43,175 nt of DNA from CAZMGD01 sp964565705. Its GTDB lineage: Bacteria > Actinomycetota > Acidimicrobiia > Acidimicrobiales > Ilumatobacteraceae. The stretch is taken from contig CAZMGD010000026.1 of the NCBI GenBank assembly GCA_964565705.1, forward strand, positions 1-43,175, written 5' to 3'. The position numbers and the translations under genes were made by a program. Of this stretch, positions 8,820-16,275 are shown in pieces. The notes under the pieces are model-generated. The model saw only the letters and a program-made list of their open reading frames with translations, was not told the origin of the DNA and made no database searches. Position 1 is the first letter of the stretch, and each line of letters begins with the position of its first letter.

Positions 8820-9112
8820 CTCCCCTGCACCCGCTCGTAGACGTAATCGACCGCGTCGCGGACGCTCTTCAGGTCCTCGAGGTCCTCGTCCTCGATGCGG
8901 AAGCCGACCGTGCGCTCACCGAGCTCTTCCTCGATCGCCTCGACCAGCTCGATCAACGCCAGCGAATCGGCGTCGAGGTCATCGGCGAAGGACTGACCCT
9001 CCGAGATCGTCGACGGATCGATCTCCAGGATGTCGGCGAGCCGGTCGCGCACGATCTCGAAGATGGCGTTGCGGTCGAGCGGGCCCTGCTCCACGTGGGT
9101 CTCAGCCGGCAC
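8816..9112 (-). CDS. acpP: Acyl carrier protein
   Basis: Acyl carrier protein shuttles growing acyl chains on a phosphopantetheine arm during fatty acid synthesis. The roughly 98-aa acidic protein carries DADSLALIELV, where the Ser of DSL is the attachment site, and the usual four-helix pattern. I place the start at the GTG at 9112 because an AGGGGG motif lies 7 nt upstream. The TTG at 9118 would be only 1 nt from it. A few residues longer at both ends than a typical 78-aa ACP. It heads the acpP-rnc-mutM-smc-ftsY unit, a common bacterial grouping. plsX and rpmF, often next to it, are absent. Confidence 0.92.
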   Translation of the reverse strand: MPAETHVEQGPLDRNAIFEIVRDRLADILEIDPSTISEGQSFADDLDADSLALIELVEAIEEELGERTVGFRIEDEDLEDLKSVRDAVDYVYERVQGS

Positions 9113-9184
9113 GTTCAATCCCCCTTGGGTACGAGTTGACGACCCAGCCTACGCCCGCCCCTCCGCCGCGCCCCGGCCCGAGTC

Positions 9185-9228
9185 CTTGGGCGTGGCGCGC
9201 ACGCCAGAGCACGCGTTGCGCGCCCAAG
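9185..9228 (-). repeat. 44-bp palindromic element, copy 1
   Basis: Read on the minus strand, this GC-rich imperfect palindrome (CTTGGGCGCGCAACGCG... ending CGCCCAAG) matches 40 of 44 positions of the plus-strand copy at 13675. It lies between acpP and the decayed genes, downstream of the minus-strand HugZ unit. It could be a terminator or a REP-like element. Confidence 0.6.
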
Positions 9229-9302
9229 CGAACCGTGTGACACGGCAGTCGTACCGTGAGGGCGCTTCCCCGCATCGACTCCTCAGTGCCCTGGAGGCCA
9301 CC

Positions 9303-9479
9303 ATGTCCACTCGCTCCGGACGAATCGCCGCGTTCGACGGCTGGCTCTGTACACACCACGCGATCGTCACCGCGGTCGAGCTCCACACGCTGGGGTTCAG
9401 TCGTTCCGCGGTCACGCGTCTCGTGAACAGCGGGTTCCTGGCGCGGATCTGCGCCGGGGTCTACCGCAGCGCGGCCCGG
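9303..9479 (+). pseudogene. Truncated AbiEi-antitoxin-like N-terminal domain
   Basis: From the ATG at 9303 about 58 residues look like the winged-helix N-terminus of the type IV antitoxin AbiEi / DUF559 family: CTHHAIVTAVELHTLGFSRS then VTRLVNSGFLARICAGVYRS. After this the frame becomes Arg-rich and then runs antisense through the neighbouring gene, so the expected rest of the protein (200 or more residues) is missing. The break lies near 9475-9500, where a second broken gene arrives from the other strand. No toxin partner is present. I regard it as a remnant. Confidence 0.45.
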
Positions 9480-9736
9480 CGTGCACGCGCTCGTGCCCGA
9501 CGGCTCCAGCCCGACGTGGCCAGTTGTCGTGATCCATCGCTGCCGCAGCGTGCGGTCTCGTTCAGCGCGTGTTCCAGCACGGTCGGCTTGCGCAGCTTCG
9601 AGGATGCCGCTGCCGCGTCCTTGTCGCCCATTGCCCTGATCGCCGAGGCGAGTCGCTTGCCTGTCGCCACGAACTCGGCCGGGGCGGCCGCCGAGCGCTC
9701 GCGGACGGACTCGGCGACGCCGACCACGTCACCCAC
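9461..9736 (-). pseudogene. Truncated conserved actinobacterial hypothetical protein
   Basis: From a GTG at 9736 (or 9727), just at the HugZ stop, about 65 residues read like the N-terminus of a conserved actinobacterial hypothetical family: EFVATGKRLASAIRAMGDKD followed by LRKPTVLEHALNETAR. Proteins of that type normally continue for another 100-250 residues. Here the frame turns into low-complexity Arg/Ala sequence and stops at 9461. It probably formed an operon with the HugZ-like gene before losing its 3' part. Function unknown. Confidence 0.4.
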
Positions 9737-10562
9737 TGTCGGCCGCTGCGCGCCGCCGGGCTTCACCGACGAGGGCGACGAGGGCGGTTCGAACGGCGAC
9801 GGCGTCGTCGCAGGGCTCGGCGAAGGCCATGCGCACAGCGGCGCGACCGGTCGGGCCGACCGCGACCATGTCGAACCCGTAGCGGTCCACAGCCGACATC
9901 GACGCGCTCGTGGTGTCGGCACGTCCGAGGAGGTGCTGGCAGTACAGCACCTGCGAGTCGGCGTGGTCGTCGTTCATGTGGGCGATGATCCCGGCGGCGA
10001 CCGCACCGGCGAGCGGGTCGGGTTCGGCCATCGCGTAGTCGGCGGCATCGACCCAGCTCATCCGTCCATAGCCGCCGACGTAGCGGATCGCGTCCACCGT
10101 CAGCCGGAAGAACGTGAAGTCGCCGAAGTCGATGTAGTACGACGCCGCCGGGTTGGCCGCGAGGTAGGCGTCGCGCACGCTGTCGCGCTTCGCGTCGGGT
10201 ACCCGCTCCATGCGGCCCATCAGCGTGGCCCGCCCACTGGCGAGCGGGTCCGCACCGTCGGGCACGGGCTCGGTGACCAGCAGGCTGGCACGCGGATCAG
10301 CGAGCGCGTTCTGCGTGTGCTCGGCCATCAGGCTGACGAAGAAGATCGGGTTGCCCGCCTCGTCGAGGGCGTAGCTGACCACGGAGCCGTACGGGTGACC
10401 GGCGGGGTCGGCGGCGAGCGTGCTGAGCGCCCCCCGGCTGGCGGCGGCGACCAGGGTGCGGCAGCGTTCGGCGTGCGTCGGCTCCCTCGGCGGCGGCCCG
10501 TCCTCGGCCGCGGAGCCATCACCGGCGCCGGGCACCTGGTGCATCATCGGTCGTTCGGGCAT
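9729..10562 (-). CDS. HugZ-family / pyridoxamine 5'-phosphate oxidase-fold protein with DUF2470
   Basis: The 277-aa product has an N-terminal split-barrel flavin-reductase-like domain (about residues 30-180; RGALSTLAADPAGHPYGSVV, then RASLLVTEP) and a C-terminal DUF2470 domain starting near 190 (IIAHMNDDHADSQVLYCQHL). This arrangement is that of HugZ-type proteins, some of which bind heme and support its breakdown, while others are only named as pyridoxamine oxidase-like. No heme-uptake genes are near, so the role is open. The ATG at 10562 has no Shine-Dalgarno but a TAGGTT box ends 6 nt before it, suggesting a leaderless mRNA. Divergent from the DUF427 gene. Confidence 0.82.
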   Translation of the reverse strand: MPERPMMHQVPGAGDGSAAEDGPPPREPTHAERCRTLVAAASRGALSTLAADPAGHPYGSVVSYALDEAGNPIFFVSLMAEHTQNALADPRASLLVTEPVPDGADPLASGRATLMGRMERVPDAKRDSVRDAYLAANPAASYYIDFGDFTFFRLTVDAIRYVGGYGRMSWVDAADYAMAEPDPLAGAVAAGIIAHMNDDHADSQVLYCQHLLGRADTTSASMSAVDRYGFDMVAVGPTGRAAVRMAFAEPCDDAVAVRTALVALVGEARRRAAADSG

Positions 10563-10568
10563 CGCGCC

Positions 10569-10574
10569 AACCTA
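10569..10574 (-). promoter_or_regulatory. Candidate -10 box of the HugZ-like gene
   Basis: TAGGTT on the minus strand is followed by exactly 6 nt and the ATG, placing the expected transcription start at the start codon. No clear -35 box is visible. Confidence 0.4.
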
Positions 10575-10602
10575 CGCCAGCGATGCCGCGCCGACCGCGT
10601 GC

Positions 10603-10608
10603 CAGGCT
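10603..10608 (+). promoter_or_regulatory. Candidate -10 box of the DUF427 gene
   Basis: CAGGCT is followed by 6 nt and the ATG at 10615. The spacing is the same as for the divergent gene, so a leaderless transcript is likely. Confidence 0.35.
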
Positions 10609-10614
10609 GGCGGG

Positions 10615-11370
10615 ATGACGTCCACGTCACGGGGCCAGGTGCGCGTCGAGCCGAGCCGCAAGCGGGTGCGGGTGGTGTTGGGCGGCGAGGTGATCGCCGA
10701 CACGCCTGACGCGCTCTACGTGTGGGAGTGGCCCTACTTCCCGCAGTACTACGTGCCGCTCGCCGACGTCCGCGACGGGGTGCTGCGCACGTCCTCGACC
10801 ACCTCACGCTCTCCGAGCCGAGGCACGGCGACACACTACGACGTCGTCGCCGGCGACCGGACCGCGGTCGACGGTGCGCTCGTCCACCTGGACAGCGAGA
10901 TCCACGAGCTGCGCGATCACGTGCGGTTCGAGTTCGAGCAGATGGACGCCTGGTTCGAGGAGGACGAGGAGATCATCGTCCATCCCCGCGACCCGGCGAC
11001 CCGCGTCCAGATCCTGGCCAGCTCCCGGCACGTGACCGTCAGCATCGAAGGGGTCGTCGTCGCCGACACGCACCGGCCGACGTTCCTGTACGAGACCCAT
11101 CTCCCCCGCCGCACCTACATCCCGAAGCTGGACGTGCGGCTCGACCTCCTGACGCCGACTGCGACGTCGACCAGGTGCCCGTACAAGGGCACCGCCGAGT
11201 ACTGGTCGGTCACGACGCCCCGCGGCACGCACCCGGACGTGATGTGGAGCTACCCGACGCCGCTCTGCGAGTCGATGCAGATCGCCGGATTGATGTGCTT
11301 CTACGACGAGCACGTCGACGTCACCGTGGACGGGGTCGACCAACCGCGACCGGTCACGAAGTTCAGCTGA
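10615..11370 (+). CDS. DUF427 domain-containing protein (two copies of the domain)
   Basis: The 251-aa protein contains two DUF427 units. The first is at about residues 10-90 (RVRVVLGGEVIADTPDALYV, then YFPQYYVPLADV). The second is at about 135-245 (HVTVSIEGVVVADTHRPTFL, then PRRTYIPKLDVRLDLL). Both show the family's xVxxxGxxVADT...LYE pattern and a YKG-like strand (CPYKGTAEYW in the second copy; degenerate in the first). Small beta-barrel DUF427 proteins have no settled biochemical role. The stop overlaps the next start as TGATG, so it is cotranslated with the epimerase and CaiB genes. That context points to small-molecule metabolism. Confidence 0.85.
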   Translation: MTSTSRGQVRVEPSRKRVRVVLGGEVIADTPDALYVWEWPYFPQYYVPLADVRDGVLRTSSTTSRSPSRGTATHYDVVAGDRTAVDGALVHLDSEIHELRDHVRFEFEQMDAWFEEDEEIIVHPRDPATRVQILASSRHVTVSIEGVVVADTHRPTFLYETHLPRRTYIPKLDVRLDLLTPTATSTRCPYKGTAEYWSVTTPRGTHPDVMWSYPTPLCESMQIAGLMCFYDEHVDVTVDGVDQPRPVTKFS

Positions 11371-12479
11371 TGGCCGACGACATCCTCGTGATCGGCGGCA
11401 CCGGCCCGACCGGCATCCACATCGTGCGCGGGCTCGTCGAGCGCGGCCACCGGGTCACGATCCTGCACCGCGGCACGCACGAGCGGGCCGAGACGCCGGA
11501 TGAGGTCGAGCACCTCCACGCCGATCCCTACGACGCTGATGCCCTCGCGGCCGTGCTCGACGGACACCGCTACGACGTGACCGTCGCCATGTACGGTCGG
11601 CTGCGGCGCATCGCCGAGCTGACGGTCGGTCACACCGAGCGGTTCGTGTCGGTGGGTGGCGTGCCGGCGATCCGCGGGTGGATGAACGCCTGGCTCTTCC
11701 ACCCGCCCGGCCTGCCCGTGCCGATCGGCGAGACGTCACCCAGGGTGGCCAGCGAGGAGGAGGACTCGAAGGGCTTCCGGGTCGCCGCGACCGAGGAGGC
11801 GGTGCTGCACCACCACCCCACAGCGGTCCACTTCCGCTACCCCTATGCCTACGGTCCGTACCAGGTCGTCCCGCGGGAGTGGAGCGTGGTGCGGCGCATC
11901 CTCGACGGGCGGTCTCGGATGGTGATCCCCGACGACGGCCTGACGCTGCACCACCACGGCTACACGGAGAACCTCGCCCACGCCGTGCTGCTCGGGATCG
12001 ACCAGCCCGATGCCGCCGCCGGCCGTGTCTTCAACTGCGCGGACGAGGAGGTGCTGACGATCCGGCAGTGGGTCGAGCTCTGCGCGACTGCGCTCGGTCA
12101 CGGGTTGGAGCTGGTCTCGATGCCACATGAGGTCGCAACGCCCGCGTGGCCGCTGCTGGCCCAGCCGTCGACGACCCATCGGGTGCTCGACATCTCCATG
12201 CTGCGCGCGCAGCTCGGGTACCGCGACGTCGTCCCGGCGCGCGAAGCCGTGGGGATCACGGCCCGCTGGCTGGCCGAGCACCCGCTCGCGCCCGGTGCAA
12301 TGGAGGAGACCGTGCTGACCGACCCGTTCGACTACGCGGCCGAGGACCGCCTGATCGACGCGTGGCACGGCGCGCTCGCCGCGATGCCGGTGGTCGAGTT
12401 CGCATCGACACCCGGCGTCGGCCTCGCCTACTCCGGGCCCGGCGGGCGCCCGCGCAGCCGACCGACCTTCGAGGAGTGA
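11370..12479 (+). CDS. NAD-dependent epimerase/dehydratase family protein (atypical SDR)
   Basis: The 369-aa protein has a Rossmann fold at the N-terminus with the cofactor motif GGTGPTG at residues 9-15 and RGTHERAE after the second strand. Family features further on are the FRYPYAYGPYQVVPREW segment and a substrate-domain stretch around GRVFNCADEEVLTIRQWVEL. A standard YxxxK pair is not evident, so it may be an isomerase or reductase-like rather than a sugar epimerase. The ATG at 11370 overlaps the DUF427 stop by 1 nt, and the CaiB gene follows after 2 nt. The substrate is unknown, possibly a compound handled with the CoA-transferase next door. Confidence 0.85.
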   Translation: MADDILVIGGTGPTGIHIVRGLVERGHRVTILHRGTHERAETPDEVEHLHADPYDADALAAVLDGHRYDVTVAMYGRLRRIAELTVGHTERFVSVGGVPAIRGWMNAWLFHPPGLPVPIGETSPRVASEEEDSKGFRVAATEEAVLHHHPTAVHFRYPYAYGPYQVVPREWSVVRRILDGRSRMVIPDDGLTLHHHGYTENLAHAVLLGIDQPDAAAGRVFNCADEEVLTIRQWVELCATALGHGLELVSMPHEVATPAWPLLAQPSTTHRVLDISMLRAQLGYRDVVPAREAVGITARWLAEHPLAPGAMEETVLTDPFDYAAEDRLIDAWHGALAAMPVVEFASTPGVGLAYSGPGGRPRSRPTFEE

Positions 12480-12481
12480 TC

Positions 12482-13669
12482 ATGCCCGGACCGCTCGCCG
12501 GCATCCGCATCCTGGACCTGTCGATCGCCCTCACCGGCCCGTACGCGGCGGCGCTGCTCGGCGACCAGGGCGCCCAGGTGATCAAGGTCGAACGCCCCGG
12601 CATCGGCGACATCGGACGGTGGGTCGGCGTCGCGGTCAACGGGATGAGCGCGCTGTACCAGAGCTGTAACCGGGGGAAGCGCTGCATCGCCGTCGACGCC
12701 CAGACCGCCGACGGACTGGAGATCGTCCGGACGCTGGCGGCGCAGAGCGACGTGGTGATCCAGAACTTCCGGTCCGGCGTCGCCAACCGGCTCGGTCTCG
12801 GATACGAGGATCTGGCGGCGGGCCGCGACGACCTGGTCTACGCGTCGCTGTCGGGCTTCGGCTCGACCGGCCCCTATGCGTCCAAGGGTGCGTACGACAC
12901 GGTGATCCAGGCCTACGGTGGCCTGGCGATCAACCAGCGCGTGCCGCACACGGAGGATCCGGTGTTCCTGCGCCAGACCGCAGCCGACAAGGTCACGGCG
13001 ATGTACGCGGTCCAGGCGATCACCGCCGCACTGTTCGCACGCGAGCGGGGTGCCGGCGGTCAGCACCTGGAGCTGGCGATGTTCGACGCGGTCGTCTCGT
13101 TCCTCTGGGCGGACTCGGCGGGCAACGAGATGCTGCTGGACAGCGACGGCTCGATGCCGTCGAGCTTCACCCAGAGCATCCGCCCGATGCGCTTCACCGA
13201 CGGCTGGGGGGTGGCGACCCCGACCAGCGACGCCGACTTCCACGGCTTCTGCCGGGCGTTCGACGTCGACGGTTGCGACGACCCCCGGGTGGCCACGATC
13301 GGCGAGCGCCGCCAGCATCCGCAGCTGGCCACCGCGCTGATGGCGGCGTGCTACGAGCGGGCGTCGATGATGACGACGGCCGAGGCGATGGCCAGGATGG
13401 ACGCCCAGAACGTGCCGTGCGGTGTGGTGACCGCGCCCGCCGACCTCCACGCCGACGAGCACGCGCGCGCGGTCGGGCTACTGGAGGAGTTCGAGCACCC
13501 GGTGGCCGGCCGCGTGCGCCACCCCCGCCATCCGGTCCGGTTCGGCGGCACCCCGGCGTCGCTCGGCGGGCCGGCGCCGATGCTGGGCCAGCACACCGAC
13601 GAGATCCTCACCGAGCTCGGCCGGGCCGACGACATCGCCGACCTCCGCCGCCGCGCCATCGTCACCTGA
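12482..13669 (+). CDS. CaiB/BaiF family (class III) CoA-transferase
   Basis: Class III CoA-transferases move CoA between carboxylic acids through an aspartyl-CoA intermediate. The 395-aa protein opens PLAGIRILDLSIALTGPYAA, typical of the family, and has IKVERPGIGD, NFRSGV, YASLSGFGSTGPY and the segment TAADKVTAMYAVQAITAAL. Asp169 in that segment matches the catalytic Asp by pattern and position. GGQHLELAMFDA and the C-terminal GQHTDEILTELG also fit. The acid substrate cannot be told. It ends the DUF427-epimerase-CaiB operon and is followed 5 nt after the stop by a 44-bp palindromic element. Confidence 0.92.
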   Translation: MPGPLAGIRILDLSIALTGPYAAALLGDQGAQVIKVERPGIGDIGRWVGVAVNGMSALYQSCNRGKRCIAVDAQTADGLEIVRTLAAQSDVVIQNFRSGVANRLGLGYEDLAAGRDDLVYASLSGFGSTGPYASKGAYDTVIQAYGGLAINQRVPHTEDPVFLRQTAADKVTAMYAVQAITAALFARERGAGGQHLELAMFDAVVSFLWADSAGNEMLLDSDGSMPSSFTQSIRPMRFTDGWGVATPTSDADFHGFCRAFDVDGCDDPRVATIGERRQHPQLATALMAACYERASMMTTAEAMARMDAQNVPCGVVTAPADLHADEHARAVGLLEEFEHPVAGRVRHPRHPVRFGGTPASLGGPAPMLGQHTDEILTELGRADDIADLRRRAIVT

Positions 13670-13674
13670 GGCCC

Positions 13675-13718
13675 CTTGGGCGCGCAACGCGCGCCCTGGC
13701 GTGCGCGCCGCGCCGAAG
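13675..13718 (+). repeat. 44-bp palindromic element, copy 2
   Basis: This imperfect GC-rich palindrome starts 5 nt after the CaiB stop and matches the reverse complement of 9185-9228 at 40 of 44 positions. Relative to the upstream gene both copies have the same orientation, as expected of a terminator. No T-run follows. Confidence 0.6.
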
Positions 13719-13752
13719 CCGGGTCGAGGGTGGAACCGGGCGGCGGGTTTGC

Positions 13753-13758
13753 CAGGAT
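13753..13758 (+). promoter_or_regulatory. Candidate -10 box of the Nudix gene
   Basis: CAGGAT is followed by 6 nt and the GTG start at 13765, again suggesting a leaderless mRNA. Confidence 0.3.
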
Positions 13759-13764
13759 GGGGGC

Positions 13765-14238
13765 GTGGCGACCCGAGACGGCGACGGCTTCGTGATGTGC
13801 CGGTGCGGCCGGCCGCACTGGGGGCTGCACGGCGCCGCCGGGCTGCTGCTCGTGCGGGTGGACCTCGACGAGCCCCACGTGCTGCTGCAGCTCCGTGCCG
13901 GGTGGACCCACGACGGCGGTACCTGGGCGCTACCCGGCGGGGCGCGCGACTCGCACGAGGACGTGGCCCAGACCGCGATCCGGGAGTCGCACGAGGAGGC
14001 CGGCATCGACGGCTCGCTGGTCGAGGTCAAGCACGTCTACCTCGACGACCACGGCACGTGGAGCTACGCCACGGTCATCGCCCACACGAACGGCGACGCC
14101 GCCGCCCACGAGGCCAACCACGAGTCGGCCGAGGTGCGCTGGGTGCCCGTCGGTGCCGTCGCCGAGTTCGAGCTGCATCCCGGTCTCGCCGCGTCCTGGC
14201 CGACGCTGCTCCCACTCATCGCCACCACGCTGGCCTGA
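13765..14238 (+). CDS. Nudix hydrolase
   Basis: Nudix enzymes hydrolyse nucleoside diphosphates linked to another group. The 157-aa protein has a complete Nudix box, GARDSHEDVAQTAIRESHEE followed by AGI, fitting G-x5-E-x7-R-E-x2-E-E-x-G. The N-terminal part contains CRCGRPHWG, then the usual first strand LLLVRVDL. The pattern WTHDGGTWALPGGA precedes the box. The GTG at 13765 is chosen because an ATG further in (13795) would leave out the CRCGRPHWG entry segment only narrowly, and a -10 box ends 6 nt before the GTG. Substrate unknown; mutator-type (MutT) housecleaning is one possibility. Confidence 0.88.
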   Translation: MATRDGDGFVMCRCGRPHWGLHGAAGLLLVRVDLDEPHVLLQLRAGWTHDGGTWALPGGARDSHEDVAQTAIRESHEEAGIDGSLVEVKHVYLDDHGTWSYATVIAHTNGDAAAHEANHESAEVRWVPVGAVAEFELHPGLAASWPTLLPLIATTLA

Positions 14239-14290
14239 CCCGCCGGCTCCGACACCCGGCCGGGCACGAGGCGCTGGGAGACTGGCCGGC

Positions 14291-15337
14291 ATGCGAGCTT
14301 GGGTGGCCCATCAGTACGGCGCGCCGATCGACGTGCTCCGGTTGGAGGAGGACTGGCCGGCGCCGACCGAGCTCGGGCCCGACGACGTCTTGATCCGAGC
14401 CCAGGCCACCACCTTGAACTTCAACGACATCGATGCCACCGAGGGCCGTTACACCTCGATCCACCCCGAGCCGCCGTTCATCCCCGGGATGGAGGTGCTC
14501 GGCATCGTCGAGGACGCCGGCGAGCAGGCGCGGGAGTGGATCGGCAAACGGGCGACGACGATTCCCAACAACGCCCACGGCGCGTACGCCGAGTACGCGA
14601 TCGGCAGCCAGCACACGACGTTCGAGCTGCCGGCGGAGATGCCGCAGGCCGACGCCGCAGCGATCTTCTTCCCGTTCCACCTCAGCCACCTGGCGCTCTA
14701 CGAGCGCGGCAAGTTGCAGGCCGGCGAGACCGTGTTGATCCACGCCGGGGCCGGCGGAGCGGGCTCGGCGGCGATCCAGCTGGCCAAGGCCCGCGGCGCG
14801 AAGGTCATCACGACCGCGGGCAGCGACGAGAAGCTCCAGTTCTGCCGCGACCTCGGCGCCGACGTCGCCGTGAACTACCGCGACCCGGACTGGACGCAGC
14901 AGGTCGTCGCGGCCACCGACGACGAAGGCGTCGACGTCGCGTTCGACGCGATCGGTGGCCAGACCACCCTCGACACGTTCACGTGCATGGGCTTCGGCGG
15001 TCGCCACCTGATCATCGGCTTCGCCTCGGACATCGCCGGCGAGGACGTCGGCATCCCGCCGCGGCCGTGGGTGTACGCCAACTTCTCGCTGATCGGCGTG
15101 TGCCACGCCTACACCCCGGACCCCAAGGCGTTCCGGCGGATGACCGGCGGGCTCAACTTCCCCTCGACGGCCGACGGCCGGCGCACCCACGACGAGCTGC
15201 TGCGGATGTTCGCCGCTGGCACCCTGCGCACGGTCGTCGGCACCGAGCTGCCGTTCGAGGAGCTGCCGCAGGGAATGGCCAGGATGGCCGAACGGGCCAC
15301 GATGGGCCGCACGGTCGTCCACATCACCCCGCCGTGA
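14291..15337 (+). CDS. NADPH:quinone oxidoreductase-like MDR family enzyme
   Basis: The 348-aa product belongs to the zinc-free branch of the medium-chain dehydrogenases. The N-terminal GroES-like domain reads MRAWVAHQYGAPIDVLRLEE and FNDIDATEGRY, without the Cys/His ligands of zinc alcohol dehydrogenases. The nucleotide-binding domain has HAGAGGAGSAAIQLAKARGA near 150-170 and GADVAVNYRD, VDVAFDAIGG, as in quinone oxidoreductases that use NADPH. The substrate could be a quinone or an enone. The gap to the Nudix gene is 52 nt. The gene is followed 10 nt after its stop by the operators of the Clp-N regulator gene. Confidence 0.88.
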   Translation: MRAWVAHQYGAPIDVLRLEEDWPAPTELGPDDVLIRAQATTLNFNDIDATEGRYTSIHPEPPFIPGMEVLGIVEDAGEQAREWIGKRATTIPNNAHGAYAEYAIGSQHTTFELPAEMPQADAAAIFFPFHLSHLALYERGKLQAGETVLIHAGAGGAGSAAIQLAKARGAKVITTAGSDEKLQFCRDLGADVAVNYRDPDWTQQVVAATDDEGVDVAFDAIGGQTTLDTFTCMGFGGRHLIIGFASDIAGEDVGIPPRPWVYANFSLIGVCHAYTPDPKAFRRMTGGLNFPSTADGRRTHDELLRMFAAGTLRTVVGTELPFEELPQGMARMAERATMGRTVVHITPP

Positions 15338-15347
15338 ACCCAACCGA

Positions 15348-15391
15348 CAACCAAGGGTTGACGATCTCGGAACGACAACCTACGGTTGTCG
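15348..15391 (+). promoter_or_regulatory. Promoter with two operators before the Clp-N/HTH gene
   Basis: TTGACG (15358-15363) and TACGGT (15381-15386) are spaced by 17 nt, and the ATG follows 6 nt after the -10 box. A perfect inverted repeat CGACAACCTACGGTTGTCG (15373-15391) covers the -10 box. A second, shorter one, CAACCAAGGGTTG (15348-15360), overlaps the -35 box, with centres 28 nt apart. This is a strong repressor-operator layout, probably for autoregulation. Confidence 0.7.
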
Positions 15392-15392
15392 A

Positions 15393-16106
15393 ATGAGCCA
15401 GCCCGTCACCGCCACCGGCGTCCGTCTCGACGACCTGATCGACGCCATCCGCACCGTCCACGACGACGAGCTCGAGCAGCTCACCAGCGCCGTGGTCGCC
15501 GCCGACCATCTCGGCGATCTCGCCGACCATCTCGTCGGTCACTTCGTCGACCAGGCGCGCCGGTCCGGGTGCTCGTGGACGGAGATCGGACGGGCGATGG
15601 GCGTCACGAAGCAGGCGGCCCGCAAGCGCTTCGTGCCCAAGAGCCCAGGCGACCCGGAGGAGCTCGACACCGACGCCGGATTCGCCCGCTTCACCGCACG
15701 AGCGAAGAACGCCGTCATGGCCGCGCATCGAGCCGCGCAAGAGCATGGCCACGCCGCGATCGCGCCAGGGCACCTGGTGCTCGGCATCCTGTCCGACCCT
15801 CAGTCGGTCGCCGCCGCGGCACTGACGAGGAGCGGCACCAGCCTCGGCGCCGTGCACGACGCCACCGAGGCAGCGCTGCCCCCGGCATCCGAGCCCAGGG
15901 AGGGGCTCATCCCGTACGACCCCGACGCCCGCAAGGTGCTGGAGCTGACGTTCCGCGAGGCGTTGCGCCTCGGACACAACTACATCGGGACCGAGCACAT
16001 CCTGCTCGCGCTGCTCGAGACCGAGCCCGACGACGGGCCGCTCGCCACCGCTGGACTCGACAAGCCCACGATCGAGCGCGAGGTGCTCTCGCTCCTCACC
16101 CGATGA
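15393..16106 (+). CDS. Clp N-terminal (Clp repeat) domain protein with helix-turn-helix
   Basis: The 237-aa protein joins an N-terminal DNA-binding-like region (about residues 45-80; CSWTEIGRAMGVTKQAARKR, a plain helix-turn-helix) to a C-terminal Clp repeat domain (about 95-237) with paired repeats, AAQEHGHAAIAPGHLVLGIL and GHNYIGTEHILLALLE. The latter is the adaptor- and substrate-binding domain of ClpC/ClpB without any ATPase part. Two operators overlap its own promoter, so it most likely represses itself and perhaps Clp-related or stress genes. The mRNA appears leaderless. It could sense substrate or phospho-Arg load through the Clp repeats; this is inference. Confidence 0.85.
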   Translation: MSQPVTATGVRLDDLIDAIRTVHDDELEQLTSAVVAADHLGDLADHLVGHFVDQARRSGCSWTEIGRAMGVTKQAARKRFVPKSPGDPEELDTDAGFARFTARAKNAVMAAHRAAQEHGHAAIAPGHLVLGILSDPQSVAAAALTRSGTSLGAVHDATEAALPPASEPREGLIPYDPDARKVLELTFREALRLGHNYIGTEHILLALLETEPDDGPLATAGLDKPTIEREVLSLLTR

Positions 16107-16112
16107 CCCGAA

Positions 16113-16275
16113 GTCATCGCAGCATCCGACCTCCGGATCGTGCCGGCCAACGAGGCGACGGTGCAAGATCCACGGGCGATCTTCGGCACCGCCGACCATC
16201 CCTTCTCCTGCCGGTGTCAGCGCCTCGAGGTCACGGGCTGACTCTGGCGCGACACCTCGGTGACCGAGCGCAGCT
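16113..16275 (+). pseudogene. Remnant of a GNAT acetyltransferase N-terminus
   Basis: Between the Clp-N gene and msrB one frame reads SDLRIVPANEATVQDPRAIF and then GTADHPFSCRCQRLEVTG, stop, LWRDTSVTERS. This resembles the start of small GNAT-family acetyltransferases (AIFGTRG...CWCQ followed by a WRD...ER segment). A TGA at 16239-16241 interrupts it, no proper start codon precedes it, and the frame then runs into msrB on the other strand. Only about 50 residues remain. I regard it as a decayed fragment. Confidence 0.4.

Noticed and set aside
9303..9479. An intact AbiE-type toxin-antitoxin system
   Set aside because: Only an N-terminal antitoxin-like fragment is present, with no AbiEii nucleotidyltransferase gene nearby.
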